Positions 23,121-35,640 of a stretch of 64,000 nt of DNA are shown one piece after another; within the stretch, counting starts at the first letter, position 1; each line of letters opens with the position of its first letter. The DNA comes from Symsagittifera roscoffensis (Eukaryota; Xenacoelomorpha; Acoela; Convolutidae). The notes below the pieces were generated by a model. That model was given only the letters and a program-made list of their open reading frames with translations, had not been told where the DNA came from and did no database searches. The position numbers were made by a program, and so were the translations under genes. The stretch covers positions 39,945,797 through 40,009,796 of the forward strand of contig NC_087071.1 in assembly GCF_963678635.1 (NCBI RefSeq), written 5' to 3'.

Positions 23121-23715
23121 GTTCGAGACATTCGAAACATAAAGTGAGCACCCCAACCCGGGCAAATTGGATCAACGGGTTTTCTTGAGATACAATACAT
23201 TTGAACACTTATTGAATTAATAATTCTTATATAATAGAAAAGACACAATTAATAGAACATTATAATTTTATTTACAATATTTCCTTGTTTGGCTCAAATT
23301 GAGCTCAATTGAGCCTGTAATAGATTTTTAGGGAGGAACAAAATGAAATGTTTCGTGAAGAGCACAATCAGCACAATGTAACTCCTTTTTTTAGGGTGTG
23401 TGGCTCTCGTGCAAACCCTATAGAAAAATGAAATCGAAAAGGACAATGAAAAAAAAAATCATATCTAACACAACATATCTTTCGCAAATTGAATTGCACC
23501 ATGATTATGCACTGTGGAGTTTTCGAAAATATATATAATCGTTCAAAACATAAAGTGATTACCTCGACCCGGAAAATTGGATCCACAAGTTTTCTTGAGA
23601 CGGATTACATTTGAATTAAAATTGATATAATAATTCTGATAAAAGAGAAAAGACACAATCAACAGCACGTTTTAAGTTTACATACAAAACTTCATTGCCC
23701 GGACCAAACTGAATC
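23121..23715. repeat. Pair of diverged direct repeats (about 200 bp, 411 bp apart)
   Basis: The segment from 23121 (AACATAAAGTGAG, then GGCAAATTGGATC, TTTTCTTGAGA, AAAAGACACAAT) recurs from about 23536 with substitutions. The stretch between them (23330-23450) has its own relatives at 27160-27290 and, in part, near 24195. No coding sense. Confidence 0.6.
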
Positions 23716-23719
23716 CAAC

Positions 23720-25240
23720 TAGTTTGTCTAATTTGCAAGTTGCATCAAGCGTTTCATTAGAAAACGTGATAACAAGGTTGAAACTTACAAAAAGAACAAG
23801 AATTAGTGACCATTACTTTTAACAAATCAGGCCGGCCTGAAGAGATGAAATTGAAACTTTGAAGAATTAACGTTTCTATATTTCAGACGCAAGTAAAATT
23901 ATCTGTTCAAAAACCCTTTCTTTTCAACCAAAAAGCGAAAAATTGGAAAACGTAACCGCGGATAAAAAAACTGAAGACATGATAAAATAGAGAAGTCTCC
24001 AAAAACGTAGACACTCGTATGACCCAAGCAAAACTGTTGGAACTTCTAGTGACAAAATGTTTACTGTTTTTATTTGGTACCAATGTTATTTGAAAACTCA
24101 AATCAGGAAATTTGCAATCAAATAACTTGCAATCAAATATCAAATAAGGAATTTAAAAAAAACTGAGTAGATTGGCGTACGTAACACACTTTTAAGGAGG
24201 AATAAAATAAACATAATGAAAAAATGTTTGATGAGGTGAATGATTTCTATAACTCAAAGCAAAAGAATTTTCTTATTACGTGGCCAAAAATTGCAATTTG
24301 GGAATTGTAAGTGCTTTTCGGAGGCCAAAATTGAATTTAGCCAAAATCGGATTTGGCGCAGTATTAGCAAAATTACTAGTTCTCTTCGATTTAATTGCTG
24401 CTTTGGACTCCACAAACAGATATCTCAAACACTCTGTCACTCAAAATTGCTCAGAAATTAGGCGAGTTTGAGGAATCCATATCATTATTGGCAGAAACAG
24501 GAAAAAAATTGTGGTATCCAAAAACAAATAAAAAAATTTAAGAGTTTTAAAATTGAGCTGTTTCGGAATCCGAAACTGTTAGTGGAATCCTCAGATTGTC
24601 AGCGCAAGCCACAAAATGTAAAACGAACCCACTTTTAAATAAAATCTTAATGAAATCTTTTTTTTTAAATAAAATCTTTTTTTACCACGTAATGAGGGGA
24701 ACTGGAACCGAGGTTGCACTGTTTTTTTTTGTGGTTGGTTAATTTGGGACACACGCAATTTTGCCATTTTTGTGGCCATCCTCAGATTTACTATCAGCAA
24801 AATAAACTTTAACTTCCTACCAAATCGATCACATGCCAAGTTAACAAAAAGAAGAGCTTGACTCACAATTCTGTTGATTATTTTCTGGCATTGTTTTGCA
24901 CGATAATTTGGTGATTGTTTCGAGGTTAATCAAACAAATTCGAAAGAAATTGAGATCAGTTTCCTAAATCAACAATAGAATTGAAGTCATTTCTATGTCT
25001 TCTACACCTTTCAAAAGGAAACGAACTTCATGTCTCTTGAATGGGCTCTGATGGTTTCAAATGACTGTGACAGCCTGCATTTTTTGGCACTAAACTTTTT
25101 CGTTTTTAGTCGTTTTGATTCTCAGAAATCATGATGACGAAAACGCATACAAACTTCGGGGTTCGAGATCCTAGCGGCTACTAAAACGAAAAACCATTGC
25201 GAGCCACCATGAAATGGAATCCGCAGTATCATTAGCAACA
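23720..25240. other. AT-rich spacer without recognisable genes
   Basis: Short frames only. A partial copy of the 23330-kb repeat begins near 24195 (AAGGAGGAATAAAATAAAC). A short direct duplication of AAATAAAATCTTTTTTT lies at about 24640-24680. Nothing else recognised. Confidence 0.5.
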
Positions 25241-25249
25241 AAAGATTGC

Positions 25250-25966
25250 CTTATAATCAATCATTGAACAACTACAGCAACAATCTCCGTCAACAAAGAA
25301 TTGGTTTTCCACAACCAACGTAAAGCCAGATAACAAGACATCCCAAAGTGCGAACTGACCAACTTGACAGAAACCTCAAGAAACAGAACAAGTGATTTGA
25401 TTATTCGATTCATTAATTCCCAACCAGCCTAATTCCGGTCAACTTCAAAAGAAAAAACCCGGTCAACTTCAAACACTCATTACTGGAAAAAAAAGACCCA
25501 GACTATAAGCCTGCAAAAAATAATTGGACAATGCAGCCTTCGGATAGTGAAAACGAAAAGTTGGAAGACCCGGCATCATCCTGAACGACTACCTTAGCCA
25601 ACTCTACATTTTGATCTAGCCACCGACTCATCAGAATGTCACTGGCATGGATTTTTTGCTTACAATCATCAGCAACCTGGTGGAAATCTTCCAATCATTA
25701 GGTTTCGACCATGGTTTGAACTCCACAATCTATGTGCAATTTGCAGTAAGCAAATTGAAGCTCCAATAACCACTACAAATTTTTCAACACAATATGACTG
25801 AAAACTTGGAAGCCAAACCTCACAGACTTCAACGCTTTGCTACGACAGTTTGTCCTTGCATTTGACCGTGTTCCACAGCAGCAAAAATCATCAATGACAC
25901 ATATTTTTCATCAGCCAATATGAACAATCTGAAACAACAAAAAACAACAACAACTTCAACATCATC

Positions 25967-26055
<89 letters not shown>

Positions 26056-26400
26056 CGGGTGCTGGGACTCACAACTATTCAACTTCACGAGCAATAGACA
26101 ACAGAACTTTCAATACCTGACAAGAGTGTCCCTTTGATTGCAACAATCATCGCCCAGCTTCAGCACTATACGTGAATATCAAGAATAAATGTGTATCCCA
26201 AAAAAAAACCTGCTTCACCTGCCTCGAAACAAATCAAGTGGAAGCCCATCAAAACATACCAGCAATTCATTCAAGCAGCGGCAACTTTCATTCAGAAACC
26301 ACCAACAGCGACAGCAGCGTTCACATCAATTCAACGCAGATTATTAGCCGATTCTTTCAACCCATTTCGGCATAACAGAAAAAATTATTCTTGAACTTAT
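25250..26400 (+). mobile_element. BEL/Pao-type gag fossil
   Basis: The plus strand is A/C-rich, as in gag genes of this group. At about 26127-26250 the translation shows the BEL/Pao gag zinc-knuckle pattern: CPF..CNNHRPAS, a spacer, and then KKTCFTCLETNQ with a following histidine. Upstream sequence back to about 25250 is consistent with a gag N-terminal region but is not clearly alignable by eye. A trinucleotide repeat expansion sits inside it. A fossil with many breaks; no LTRs seen. Its orientation is opposite to the two other BEL/Pao remains. Confidence 0.5.
25966..26056 (+). repeat. (CAA)n microsatellite, about 30 units
   Basis: An uninterrupted CAA run, preceded from 25935 by an impure CAA-rich stretch. 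The long Thr-only and Leu-only open frames over it are products of the repeat. Confidence 0.97.
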
Positions 26401-26599
26401 ACGGTTTTCATGACATTAGAAGCACAAAATAGATACATCTCATGGTCTGAATTGAGACATCTTCATCTCCGGGAATCAAACCACAAGGAAGAAACCTCGT
26501 ATTCATCATATGACTTTGACTCGCATAAAATGGACGCCCGCACAGAACACGAGACAATTCACCTTTTTGAAAACAACTCGACATAGTTCAACCTAACTC

Positions 26600-29070
26600 T
26601 CCTCTTCAAACAAAACATCAACATGAATCTTGTGCGAGCAGTGTTTTTATATATCTTTTCAAATAGCTTACACGCTTAAAATCAATCGATTGTTAATGAA
26701 AAAAAAATTCTTTTTTTATCAACTTTTTTTGTTCGGACTTCCCATCTTATCAAAACTTCGTTGATCGTTTGCAAAGCTATCGATCATCTAGCCCTATGTT
26801 TACAAGGTTGAAAATTGCTAAAAGATACACCTGAATCAACGTGTGAGTGAACTTTGGCCTCAAACCCTAACATTGGTTTACAAATCAGTTACTATAGGTC
26901 TGTATGAATTGAAGGTGATATAAAAAAAAACATAACAAATGACCATATTTCTACTTTTTTGAACGGAGAAACTGATTTGAATAGGTGGTTTTGGTAGGGA
27001 ATTGATTAAAACTTGTTTTGCTTTTTTTTATCGTCACAGCTTAACTAAGTAGAATTCTCGAAAAGGATAGCAAAGCAAGGAACCGCTACGCAATCGCATC
27101 TGAACGAAACTGAACGGATATATTGTATCAAAGTTTTAAAGGACTTGAATTAAAAAGTTTTGCAAAGGACAATCAGCACAAAGGTATTTCAATTTTTTAG
27201 GATGTGTGGCTAGCGTGCAGACCCGATAGAAAAATCTAAAATGAAAATGAAAACAGTTCAAACCTTACAAACCTTGTTTGGCTAAATGAGTCGCAATATG
27301 CGTATTCACTTTAGATTTTTTGAAAGAGCTCGTCAAATTTATATATGTAGTGTGGGTCAATTTAAAACAAACAGTCAACCGCTTAGACTTGTTAAGCTTG
27401 AGTCAAACATTTTTGGAGATAAACACGAGCTGATTTTGAACTGGATTGGTTTTTCCATTTTTTGTAGTAGTGGGCTTGCAAAACCTGCAAGAAAATAATT
27501 TTAAAAAGTTCGACTGTATTCATATTAAAGTTAACAAGTTTTACAAAGTTGAAATTGTTTTCATTTGATCAGTGCCTTTTTCTGATAATAAAACAATGTT
27601 TTGAAGCGTCCTGGTTGGACGTGAGTTTAAAACACTGTTTTGTAGTAAAACAAGATCCTAAGCAAACTGTAAAATCTTCCTGTTTGGCCCTTTCTTATAA
27701 TAGAAAGTCCACAAAGGTTAGTTTTTGAGCACATTGATCTCCCTAAACACGAACTTTGTGTGTGACACACCTTGATTCTTTTTGTTTACAAAATAATACG
27801 CATTTTTGTTTGTGTTGTAGTTTACATTTTTGTCCAGGTTAAAATCATTGCAAAAATTACCTCTCAATACATATAGCAAAAACATTTTTTGGTCGCAAGC
27901 ATCGAAAACTAACACTGACCAGTTATATGTTTAACACGACCTCGATGTAAAAACTTATTGATCCTTTTTCATTTTTTTTGGAAATGATTCGTCGGAGTTT
28001 CTCTTAAGATAAAAAGCCAGCTATTATGAATTACATTTTAATCAACTGGCTTCCGCTACTTACTGTGGTCAGCGTATTTAGCTCTCTTCACATATGCAAT
28101 AATTGCTGAAGAGCTATGATTTTTTTGTGCCTAACCATTCAAAATTTCAGTAAAAAAACGGTCCCATATACGAGATTAGATTCTGAGTTGATTAAAATAT
28201 TTTATTCAGTGCTACTGTAGTTTTAAAAATCAAAAATGATTTTTAAAAACTTTCAATTTGCAGCAGTTGTGCTAGGTTCAAACTCGAACATAACACAATA
28301 AGAAGAGGAAAATGGTCCAAACTTTCAGATAAAGTTGTTTTTGAATAAATTGTCATGTAGTAGAGATTTTTCGAACAGCTCCAAAGACTTGGGAATTGAT
28401 TGAATCAAAACAAAAAAATTAAATGCCATGTTTCTGGACAAAATTTTTCTGTTTTTGGTTTTGTTCCAGGGCCTGCTTCTCCCTCTTTTTCTAATTTCAA
28501 TTTGGCGGTTCCTTTAAGTGCTTATTTTTGGAGTTATTTTTGAGATTTTTGGAGATCAATGACTCCCAACACGCATTAAATTTTGTTTTCGACCTCCTTA
28601 ATTTTTTTGTTGCCAAGTAAAACAACAGAGCTCAATCCAGCGCTTATGCCAATTGTATTTTTCAACTTTGATCATGGGCGTGAAACAGAAGTTTTTAGAA
28701 ATAAGTCCAATTTTTTGAAAAATTAATTCTTTCCAAAAAATGTTTATTTTGAAAAAAATTTTGTTTTGGGATCTGTAGAGTTTTCCATTTTTTCGTTGAG
28801 TTTTTGTGGCGACTCATGTCAAGTAGTTGATAAAATTCGGTGAAATATTCTTTAATGTTTTGGCTTTTTTCCTAATTATGGCCCGGAAATTTTGTATCTC
28901 AGAACGTTCTAGTAAATTGAAGGTGTACAGATTCTTAGAATGGAGCACATTGGTTGTGCGGCAAATACTTGCTGTAAATTCAAACCTTTAATCACTGTTT
29001 TTTCCCTGTCCTCATCTGAACTTTGCTACGTTTTCCGTTAAAACAAATGGTAACTTGAGTGCGAATAAGA
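26600..29070. other. AT-rich spacer with a dispersed repeat
   Basis: No gene recognised on either strand. At 27160-27290 it holds a diverged copy of the repeat seen at 23330-23450; shared words are ACAATCAGCACAA, GTGTGGCT.GCGTGCA and GATAGAAAAAT. From about 28400 the plus strand becomes T/G-rich. Confidence 0.5.
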
Positions 29071-29079
29071 ATGTCTGTT

Positions 29080-29745
29080 GGTCGTTTTATACAGTTTCAT
29101 CATAGCAATGATTTGAAACGATCCATTTTCATTGAGTTTTCCTGTTCTAAAGCATCATTCGCAAATCCAGATTGCTTAACGCAATTGTTTCGCATGCCGT
29201 GATCGGAAAGCCGCTACAGCAAAACCTAGTATGTCGGTTCTCCTTGCTGAAAGTTCGAATTATTTTGGTCCATAACATTTGACCGTTTTGAGTACCTCAG
29301 TAAAGTGGGCATTCGTGTTCAGTTTTCTATTTTTCCGGGCCGCTCATGTCATGTTATAATTTTCTTTAAATTTTCTCAAAAGCTAGCTTTTTTTAGATTT
29401 AAAAATGGTTGGTTGCTCGATGGAGTACACTGTCTTGTTTTATTGGAATTTTGGTTGTTTCATTTAGTTTCATCAAGGCATTGATTAGATCCATTCCGTT
29501 TTCAAGGAACTTTCGCTGTTCTCAAGTTGCATCCGCAATTCCAGACTGCTTAACGCAATTGTTTCAAACGCCGTGATCGGAAAACCGCTACAGCAAAACC
29601 TAAGATGTCGGTTCTCCTTGCTGAAAGGTCAAATTAAATTGGTACTTATCATTTGACCACTATGAGTACCTCGGTAAAATGCACATTCGAGTTCAGTTTC
29701 CTAATTTTCCGTTCAAATCAAAATCATACCTTGAATAAAATTTTC
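29080..29745. repeat. Tandem duplication, two copies of about 290 bp, 374 bp apart
   Basis: Copy A, about 29080-29365, and copy B, about 29452-29745, share GCTTAACGCAATTGTTTC, GCCGTGATCGGAAA, CCGCTACAGCAAAACCTA and TGTCGGTTCTCCTTGCTGAAA. Similarity is about 80%, so it is an older duplication than those at 54.6 or 5.8-9.3 kb. No coding sense. Confidence 0.85.
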
Positions 29746-29892
29746 TAGATAATCGTTATTCTTTTATGCGTAAAAAAAGGTTGGTTTCTCGCAGGTGTAC
29801 ACTGTCCTGTCGACTCCAGTGAGCTCGAACCCTTCCAATTTAGAGACGCTTACTCTGGCATGTTTTCTGCTTAGGCTATACTGTGCAAATAT

Positions 29893-30060
29893 CCCGCCAT
29901 TGATTGAGCGGAGCGGTGATGAAATCGTTACGTCTCCGCCTCTCACTCGGAAGGTCGGATATTCGAGGCCCACCATGATCCGTGCTCGTTGCTTGAGGGT
30001 GAAGCAACATTACCCAGCCCAGAAAAATAACCAAAAAAATTGCAAGTACTTCTTAAACAG
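29893..30060 (+). mobile_element. tRNA-derived SINE-like head
   Basis: Around 29905-29975 the order matches a tRNA-like Pol III promoter: an A-box-like GAGCGGAGCGGTGATG, then CGCCTCTCACTCGGAAGGTC (a tRNA-like anticodon arm with CAC), then a B-box-like GGATATTCGAGGCCC. SINE heads with the CCTCTCACYCGGAAGGTC arm are known to me from several invertebrates. The tail has no clear poly(A) or short tandem end, so the right limit is approximate. The overlapping 110-codon plus and 70-codon minus open frames have no family resemblance. Confidence 0.45.
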
Positions 30061-30443
30061 GGGCACAACAGCAGTTCTCCGTGATGAGCTGTACAGCTCT
30101 TGTGTTGGTCCTTTCCCCCGTGGATAAATGGTCTCAATCAAAGAGTAGTTTGCACCATCTTCTTCCTACTTTTCTGCGGTGCGAGCTTTTACGCTCAAAA
30201 AAAGTTAAGTTAACTTGCACGCAATTAAAGGACAAAAAGCCGTTTGGCTAGAGTACTTGCCTATACAGATATAGATTTTAGGTTGGAGACAATTCATGCA
30301 ATGTCTATGATGTTTTATTTTATGCGTACCCCGCCTTTAAGAAAAGTGAAAACAAATCAATTTTAACGGATTTTCGTGGTCTATAAAGTTGTATATATAA
30401 TCGATTCCCATGTTACGTGCTGACAACAAAATTGGACTACAAA

Positions 30444-30516
30444 TGGATTGAAATCCACTTTTTTCTCGCCAAAACAAAATGCATTATAAATCATTTTGAA
30501 TCCATTATAATGGATT
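30444..30516. repeat. Two short palindromes built on TGGATT
   Basis: TGGATT-GA-AATCCA at 30444-30457 and a perfect 18-bp palindrome, AATCCATTATAATGGATT, at 30499-30516. Possible remains of a small foldback element. Confidence 0.6.
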
Positions 30517-30684
30517 TTATAATAAGTATGAAATCACATTAAAAAGGATTTATTTTCCACTTTGTTCTTGCAAGAACTTCAGCATTTATCAAGTGAGTGA
30601 TGCCGAAACTTTGCAAAGCGAGTGTACGGCCTGGCCAAATCCATTTCAAAACCTAAACTCAAATTGCAAAAAGGTTCGTTTGAG

Positions 30685-30945
30685 CTCCCCCCCCCCCCCT
30701 CCCCCCAACGTTTGCCCTTTTGCTCCCCTTCAAACCCCTAACGTTTGCCCCTTTGCTCCCCTCCCCCCCACTGAACCCCCCACATGAACACCCCACCACC
30801 TGAACAACCCCCTCCCCCTATCTGAACACATCCCCCTGAAACCACCCCCACCCCTTAGAAACCGCCACCTTAACCCACCCCCACCAGAACACGTTACCAG
30901 GGAGGGAGGGATTTTGTTGCAAATGGGCAAACGCTAGGGGGTAAT
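30685..30945 (+). repeat. C-rich strand-asymmetric tract
   Basis: A run of C (30688-30706) followed by impure CCCC-TGAACA repeats. The word CCCCTAACGTTTGCCC near 30737 reappears inverted as GGGCAAACGCTAGGGGG near 30926, framing the tract. The plus strand is almost free of G until 30895. Open frames over it are low-complexity. Confidence 0.75.
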
Positions 30946-31009
30946 TTTGAGTAATATAAAAACTTTACAAAAATATCAAAGTTAGATAGAAAAAAATTCA
31001 ATTGAATAA

Positions 31010-31225
31010 CAAGTAACCAACGTAATCAACTTTAATTGCAACGTAGAAAAGACTTTATGTGCGTTGAAGTTCGCATCTCAGTAAAATGGAAAAAAAATCG
31101 ATTATTATTTAGTTTCATTGTCACTGTCCACAAAATTAAAAATAAATCAATTATAATGGATGAAAAAATGATTTTGTTGCCTCGAAAAACAGTAATATTA
31201 TCATCCATTTTTAATTGATTGTAAC
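31010..31225. repeat. Small AT-rich inverted-repeat segment
   Basis: TCAATTATAATGGATGA near 31147 faces TCATCCATTTTTAATTGA near 31199. The word AATTGCAACGTAG near 31036 recurs as GATTGTAACGTAG near 31219. Its short 60-codon frame is not supported. Confidence 0.35.
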
Positions 31226-31229
31226 GTAG

Positions 31230-33340
31230 TCTCTCTTACCCTTTGGCTATTCCTTTCCGCCAGTTTTCAAACATTTACAGTGTTTCCACTGCCAATAATG
31301 CCTAACAGTATGCACGGACCAAGCATCCTTGAGCTTAGGCGGAAGTTTTATAATAGCTTGATTTCACAGGTTAACACTACTTAGATCATCGTTGATTGAC
31401 ATTGATTTGAAAACTGCTACGAGGCCAGATATGGCTGAGGAGAAACTAATATCTTTTTCCGAATTATCAAGATGCACGCCAACAATAGCGTGTAGTTTCC
31501 CAAAATTCCGTTGATCAAAATTCTGCGCATATTTGCACATAACATCACTATAACCAAACTCCGCAATTTTAGGTATGTCAATTTCTTATCATCTGGGAGA
31601 AAAGCGGAAATAACACGTACTTAAACTGACTAAACCATTCGTGTCAGTTCCACGAGTTGCCGTCAAACTGGCCTATTCTCTATTCAGAGTGATTATATTC
31701 GCGGCTATGCATTAATAATTCCGTTTATTCACAGGTGGAGAGAGATCGATCCGATGAACAACCTTGGTTTGGATTACCAGAAGGCGGTGCGTAGTCTTCG
31801 TTGACTGGCTGATAACTAGTACTAGTATTATTGACATGTGGAACAAATGCGGAACTTGTTGATGATTAGCTGGTAGAGTATTAGAAGAAACTGTCCCAAC
31901 ACTAGTACAGGGACGGCTGTGTTATACGTTGGGACAACAGTTGTCACATTAGAAAAAATCTTTTCAGAATTACAACATTGAACCGGCGTGACTATTAGAG
32001 TTGTAGCGGACAATCGCCATAAATTTGAATCAAGTTATAGTAATTGTTGATCTTATGTGACACAGTATGTGGTACAATGGGAGTTTTATATTGCCAATGA
32101 TGTGTCCAAAAGAAAAACGATGGTGCGTTTACTCCAGAAGATGGGAAAACACCACCAGCAATTGCGTGTGACAAAGAAACAAAACCAGTACCAGGTTCTG
32201 CCGCCAACATAGGTTTAGGTAATGATTTCTATTGCCCGTTAGTTATGTTTGACTTTTTGGTCTGTAAAAGAAAAGCAGAAAGAGGTGTTAGTACTTGTGA
32301 ACTAGAACGCGTATTGTTAACTGGTAAGGAGACAAGTAGAACAGTAGCTTGCAATGGCAAAAGGCTTGCACTGCCAAACTGAGGCGTAGCCCGATATCCT
32401 TGACTATGGAGTCAGGATCACTCAATGCTGTGTGCCCATGGTTATGAAAATTACATGTGTTAATTGCATGAAAAAGGTTGGTGCAACTAGTCGGTTCTTT
32501 CAAACTGGAACAAGAGTGAAGGCCAGTAAACCTAGCGCTTTAGAAGAAACATGAAGTGCTTGTGAACTAACAGAGTTCATTCAAGCATTAGTTCTTTTGG
32601 CTGCAATTTCTGAAATGGGCTGACTTACTCCTGTCGAGATAGTTTCCACTACCTTTTCGCTAGCCTCAGATAATTTATCCTCAAGTTCAAACGCTTTCAT
32701 TTTCATTTCTTTTAGTTGTTTTTTTTGTGACTTTCAGCTAATTGCTCTAGTTCCAGCTGATTCTCTTCGAAATAAAAACAATTCTCTTACTATTTAAGCC
32801 TTTTAGAAACTTGATACAGCCGTTCCAGCTCATCGTGGCGTCGTTTTACCAAAACAATCTCATGCGGTTTCTCACTTGATGGCATAGTGTGAATAATCGA
32901 CATATGACGAGTTGAAGCAGATTTATCAGACTTTTGTGACTCATGTTTTCCGCTTTCCTTAGACATATTAGAGACCTTAGACTTGTTTTCTGATTTTTGC
33001 CCTCTTGAATCTCTTATACTCTGCAAGCATGATGATTTTATGATGACGCCTAGCTCCATGTAATGCCGGGTGCTGGGATTGACAAACGTTCAAGGCTCGT
33101 CTTGTAATTCTGGGCTTCATTCATTCTTGTATTGTTCTTCTGGTTATTTTCTTCAGCCAGTGGTCTTGCTGGGTAATAAATTTTTTTGTTTTCCATCCAG
33201 GGTTTTCCGTTTTTTCCTCATAATTAATTGATTGCTTATTTACGTCAACAGCTTTTTCCAAAGCAAATTTACAATGGTAAACAGCATTATCATTTTTTGC
33301 AGTGCGACTATTATTCTCAATGTACTCAAGTGTTAATGAG
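31230..33340 (-). mobile_element. BEL/Pao-type gag fossil
   Basis: On the minus strand, about 31270-31640 matches the DUF1759-type gag region of BEL/Pao elements: a DDKKLTYLK-like block, a GYSDVMCKYA-like block, an AHLD-like position, a stretch with ISFSSAISGLVAVFKS, and an NQAIIKLPPKLKDAWS block. Upstream (32790-33059) is a lysine- and serine-rich open stretch ending HDELERLYQVSKRLK, as expected for the gag N-terminal part; coding-like sequence extends to about 33340. No pol lies directly downstream and no LTRs were seen. A fossil with several breaks, but better preserved than the other two BEL/Pao remains here. Confidence 0.7.
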
Positions 33341-33344
33341 TGAC

Positions 33345-35640
33345 CTTTGAGCAGCCCATTTTATAAATCTAGACGAATTGCAAATAGTTTGGGTAACTCT
33401 TTTTATAGTTTGTTTTGTCCATGTTTTCACAAAACTGCCTTGTTTTACGGAAGGTCATTAAGAAAAAAAAAACAATTAAAAAATGAGATACTGTTTTGTT
33501 ACATAATTAAATCAACTTCATTATCTCAACATTAGCCAACAAAATGGGGTAAATTGATGCCTAAAAGCCTCTGCCTGAAGCCTATTTTTCTGTTTTTGGA
33601 GTTTTAAGCGCTAAGTGGTTACGCTTCTTACTGTTTTTTATTGAGTTTAGACTTTTTTATTGAGTTTTTTTATTGGCGATGAGGCCAATTGTTTCAATTC
33701 CAACAACACACGGCGAAGAAAGCTGAGAATGAGAAAACTCAACTTGATTTGCCTGTTACTTCACTACCAGACCACTTAAAACAAGGTCGGTGTCATCTCA
33801 CAACACAGTTTCGCAAAAATCTGGTTACGTGTGGAGTATTTTTTGATTACTTTCCGATTTTTTCATAAAACTTTTGGGAACATTTTGATCAGTGGGATCG
33901 AGTCATAAACCAATCCAAAAAACGATTCCACAACCTCATGTCTAAGTTTCAATTTCACAGAATATTATTCCGTTCATAAATAGCCTAAAAATTCCGGTAT
34001 CGAGAAAAAATTTCAGGTAAATTATCTAAAAATCGATGGTAAAATATTTCAATTCAACGGAACTACCCAAAACCTTTGAGCATTGAGAAAACTTTCCGGC
34101 TGCTAGCTTGCAAAAAAAACTTTAATATATATATGACATCGTATATAAACTTATAGCCCAAAGTGAAAGCTTAGCAGTTTTAAACCTTCTTACTGTTTTG
34201 GAGATTGGGAGGTCACCGTTTTTGAGTTTTTTCGTCAATCACAGAGGTGTTATTCAATAATCACTTCTCTAAAGCACACAAAACGTCTCTAGTTGAACGG
34301 ACACTGACACTCATCGGTTGCACTCAACACTTGTATGAAGGCCTCTGTCGTATTGCAATTCTGTACTGTGGCTGCTGCTTTTGCCTGTGTTGAGATTGCC
34401 CTCCCTCTCTTCACTTGATTTACATCCAGCGTGGATTGATGTTGGTCCACTTCCTACAGCACCTGCTTATTCTGATTATGATTCAATGAATTGATATCCA
34501 GTGAGATGATATAATAACTAAGTGACTGTTGCGTAGGCTGCTGTGGTTGATATATGTATTTTGGATATAGTTCTAATTTATGTGATGAGCTGATGGCTGG
34601 CACATCAGTTGATGACCTGATCTCCATGTCCGAGTCTATAGGGGAAATTTAGATTCAGGTCGGTGCTCGATTTCAAACTGCTGTTTATTCTACTGTTTAG
34701 ATATGTCCAAGAAAAGTAATGATAGCAAAGTGAGAAAGTATTGATGAATTAAAGGTATTGCAACGAGTTGAACTAATTGACAAACGCAAAAACTTTGGTC
34801 GATTTATGAAGAAAGGTCCATTGTGGCGCGCCAAAATTATCAGCGCTGAATCTCCGTAAGAAAAACTTGAAGTCGCAAAAAAATCAGGAAAACAATCGTA
34901 ATATTGGTAATTACCATCGGAAATCGGTAGAAATCGGCGAAGGCTAGCCACAAGAACCGGTAATAATATCCTTGAGACAGACAAGTTGCTCTTTTTGACG
35001 GTCAGCCTTTATCAAGGCGAACCAAATCAAAACCAAAAAACAGTAGAAAAACGGTCAATTGGGGCAAAATTCACTTGGATCTACATGTTGTAAGGTCTGC
35101 GAAAGGGGCCATTAGTTCTAGTATAGGATTGTACTTCACCTCGTCTTTATGTTCCCACTTTCGTTATATGCCTTCATACTCTAGTTAAGTTTGCGATGCA
35201 ATAACAAACTCCACTATTGATTAAAAAACTGCACAACAAAAGTGATCGACTTCTCACTTTGAAAATGGAACTTTAGATATCAGATTTCCCATGTGAAAAA
35301 TAATTTTACCTAATGATCCAATTTGCTAAATTAGGATTATTTTTTATCAAAAATGGAAACTACAATTCAATTTAGTTCGTTGGCTTCTTCTACAAATCAG
35401 TGTAGTTCTACTGCTTTTTTGATACGTACTCTATCAAATCTATAAAAATGGACAAGCACTCAACCTTCTACAATATGGACATGCTCTTCGTCAACTTCCT
35501 TTAGGACCATATCCGATTCTCGAAAACCCTCAAATTGCGCTTTTTGGTTTTTGATAAAGGTAACCATAATTAAGAAAATTGGATCATTAAGTAAAATTCT
35601 GAATTCGCTGGAAAACCTCATAACTACATTTAATTTTTCA
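33345..35640. other. Spacer without recognisable genes
   Basis: T-rich at the left, mixed at the right. The largest open frames (34697-34984 minus, 95 codons) show no motif I recognise. A trace of TATA-like dinucleotide runs lies near 34130. Confidence 0.5.

Noticed and set aside
13759-25000. A right-hand TIR closing the 3.75-kb element
   Set aside because: I looked for CGAGCAGTCTTG and GGAGATTTAATCCGTCTT on this stretch and found neither; they occur only at 38.5-38.8 kb, which belongs to the separate complete element.
25891-26120. Poly-Thr and poly-Leu open frames
   Set aside because: Both lie on the (CAA)n microsatellite and have no start context or conserved flanks.
29764-30137. Three overlapping frames of 64-110 codons
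   Set aside because: They overlap a tRNA-like SINE head on both strands and resemble no protein.
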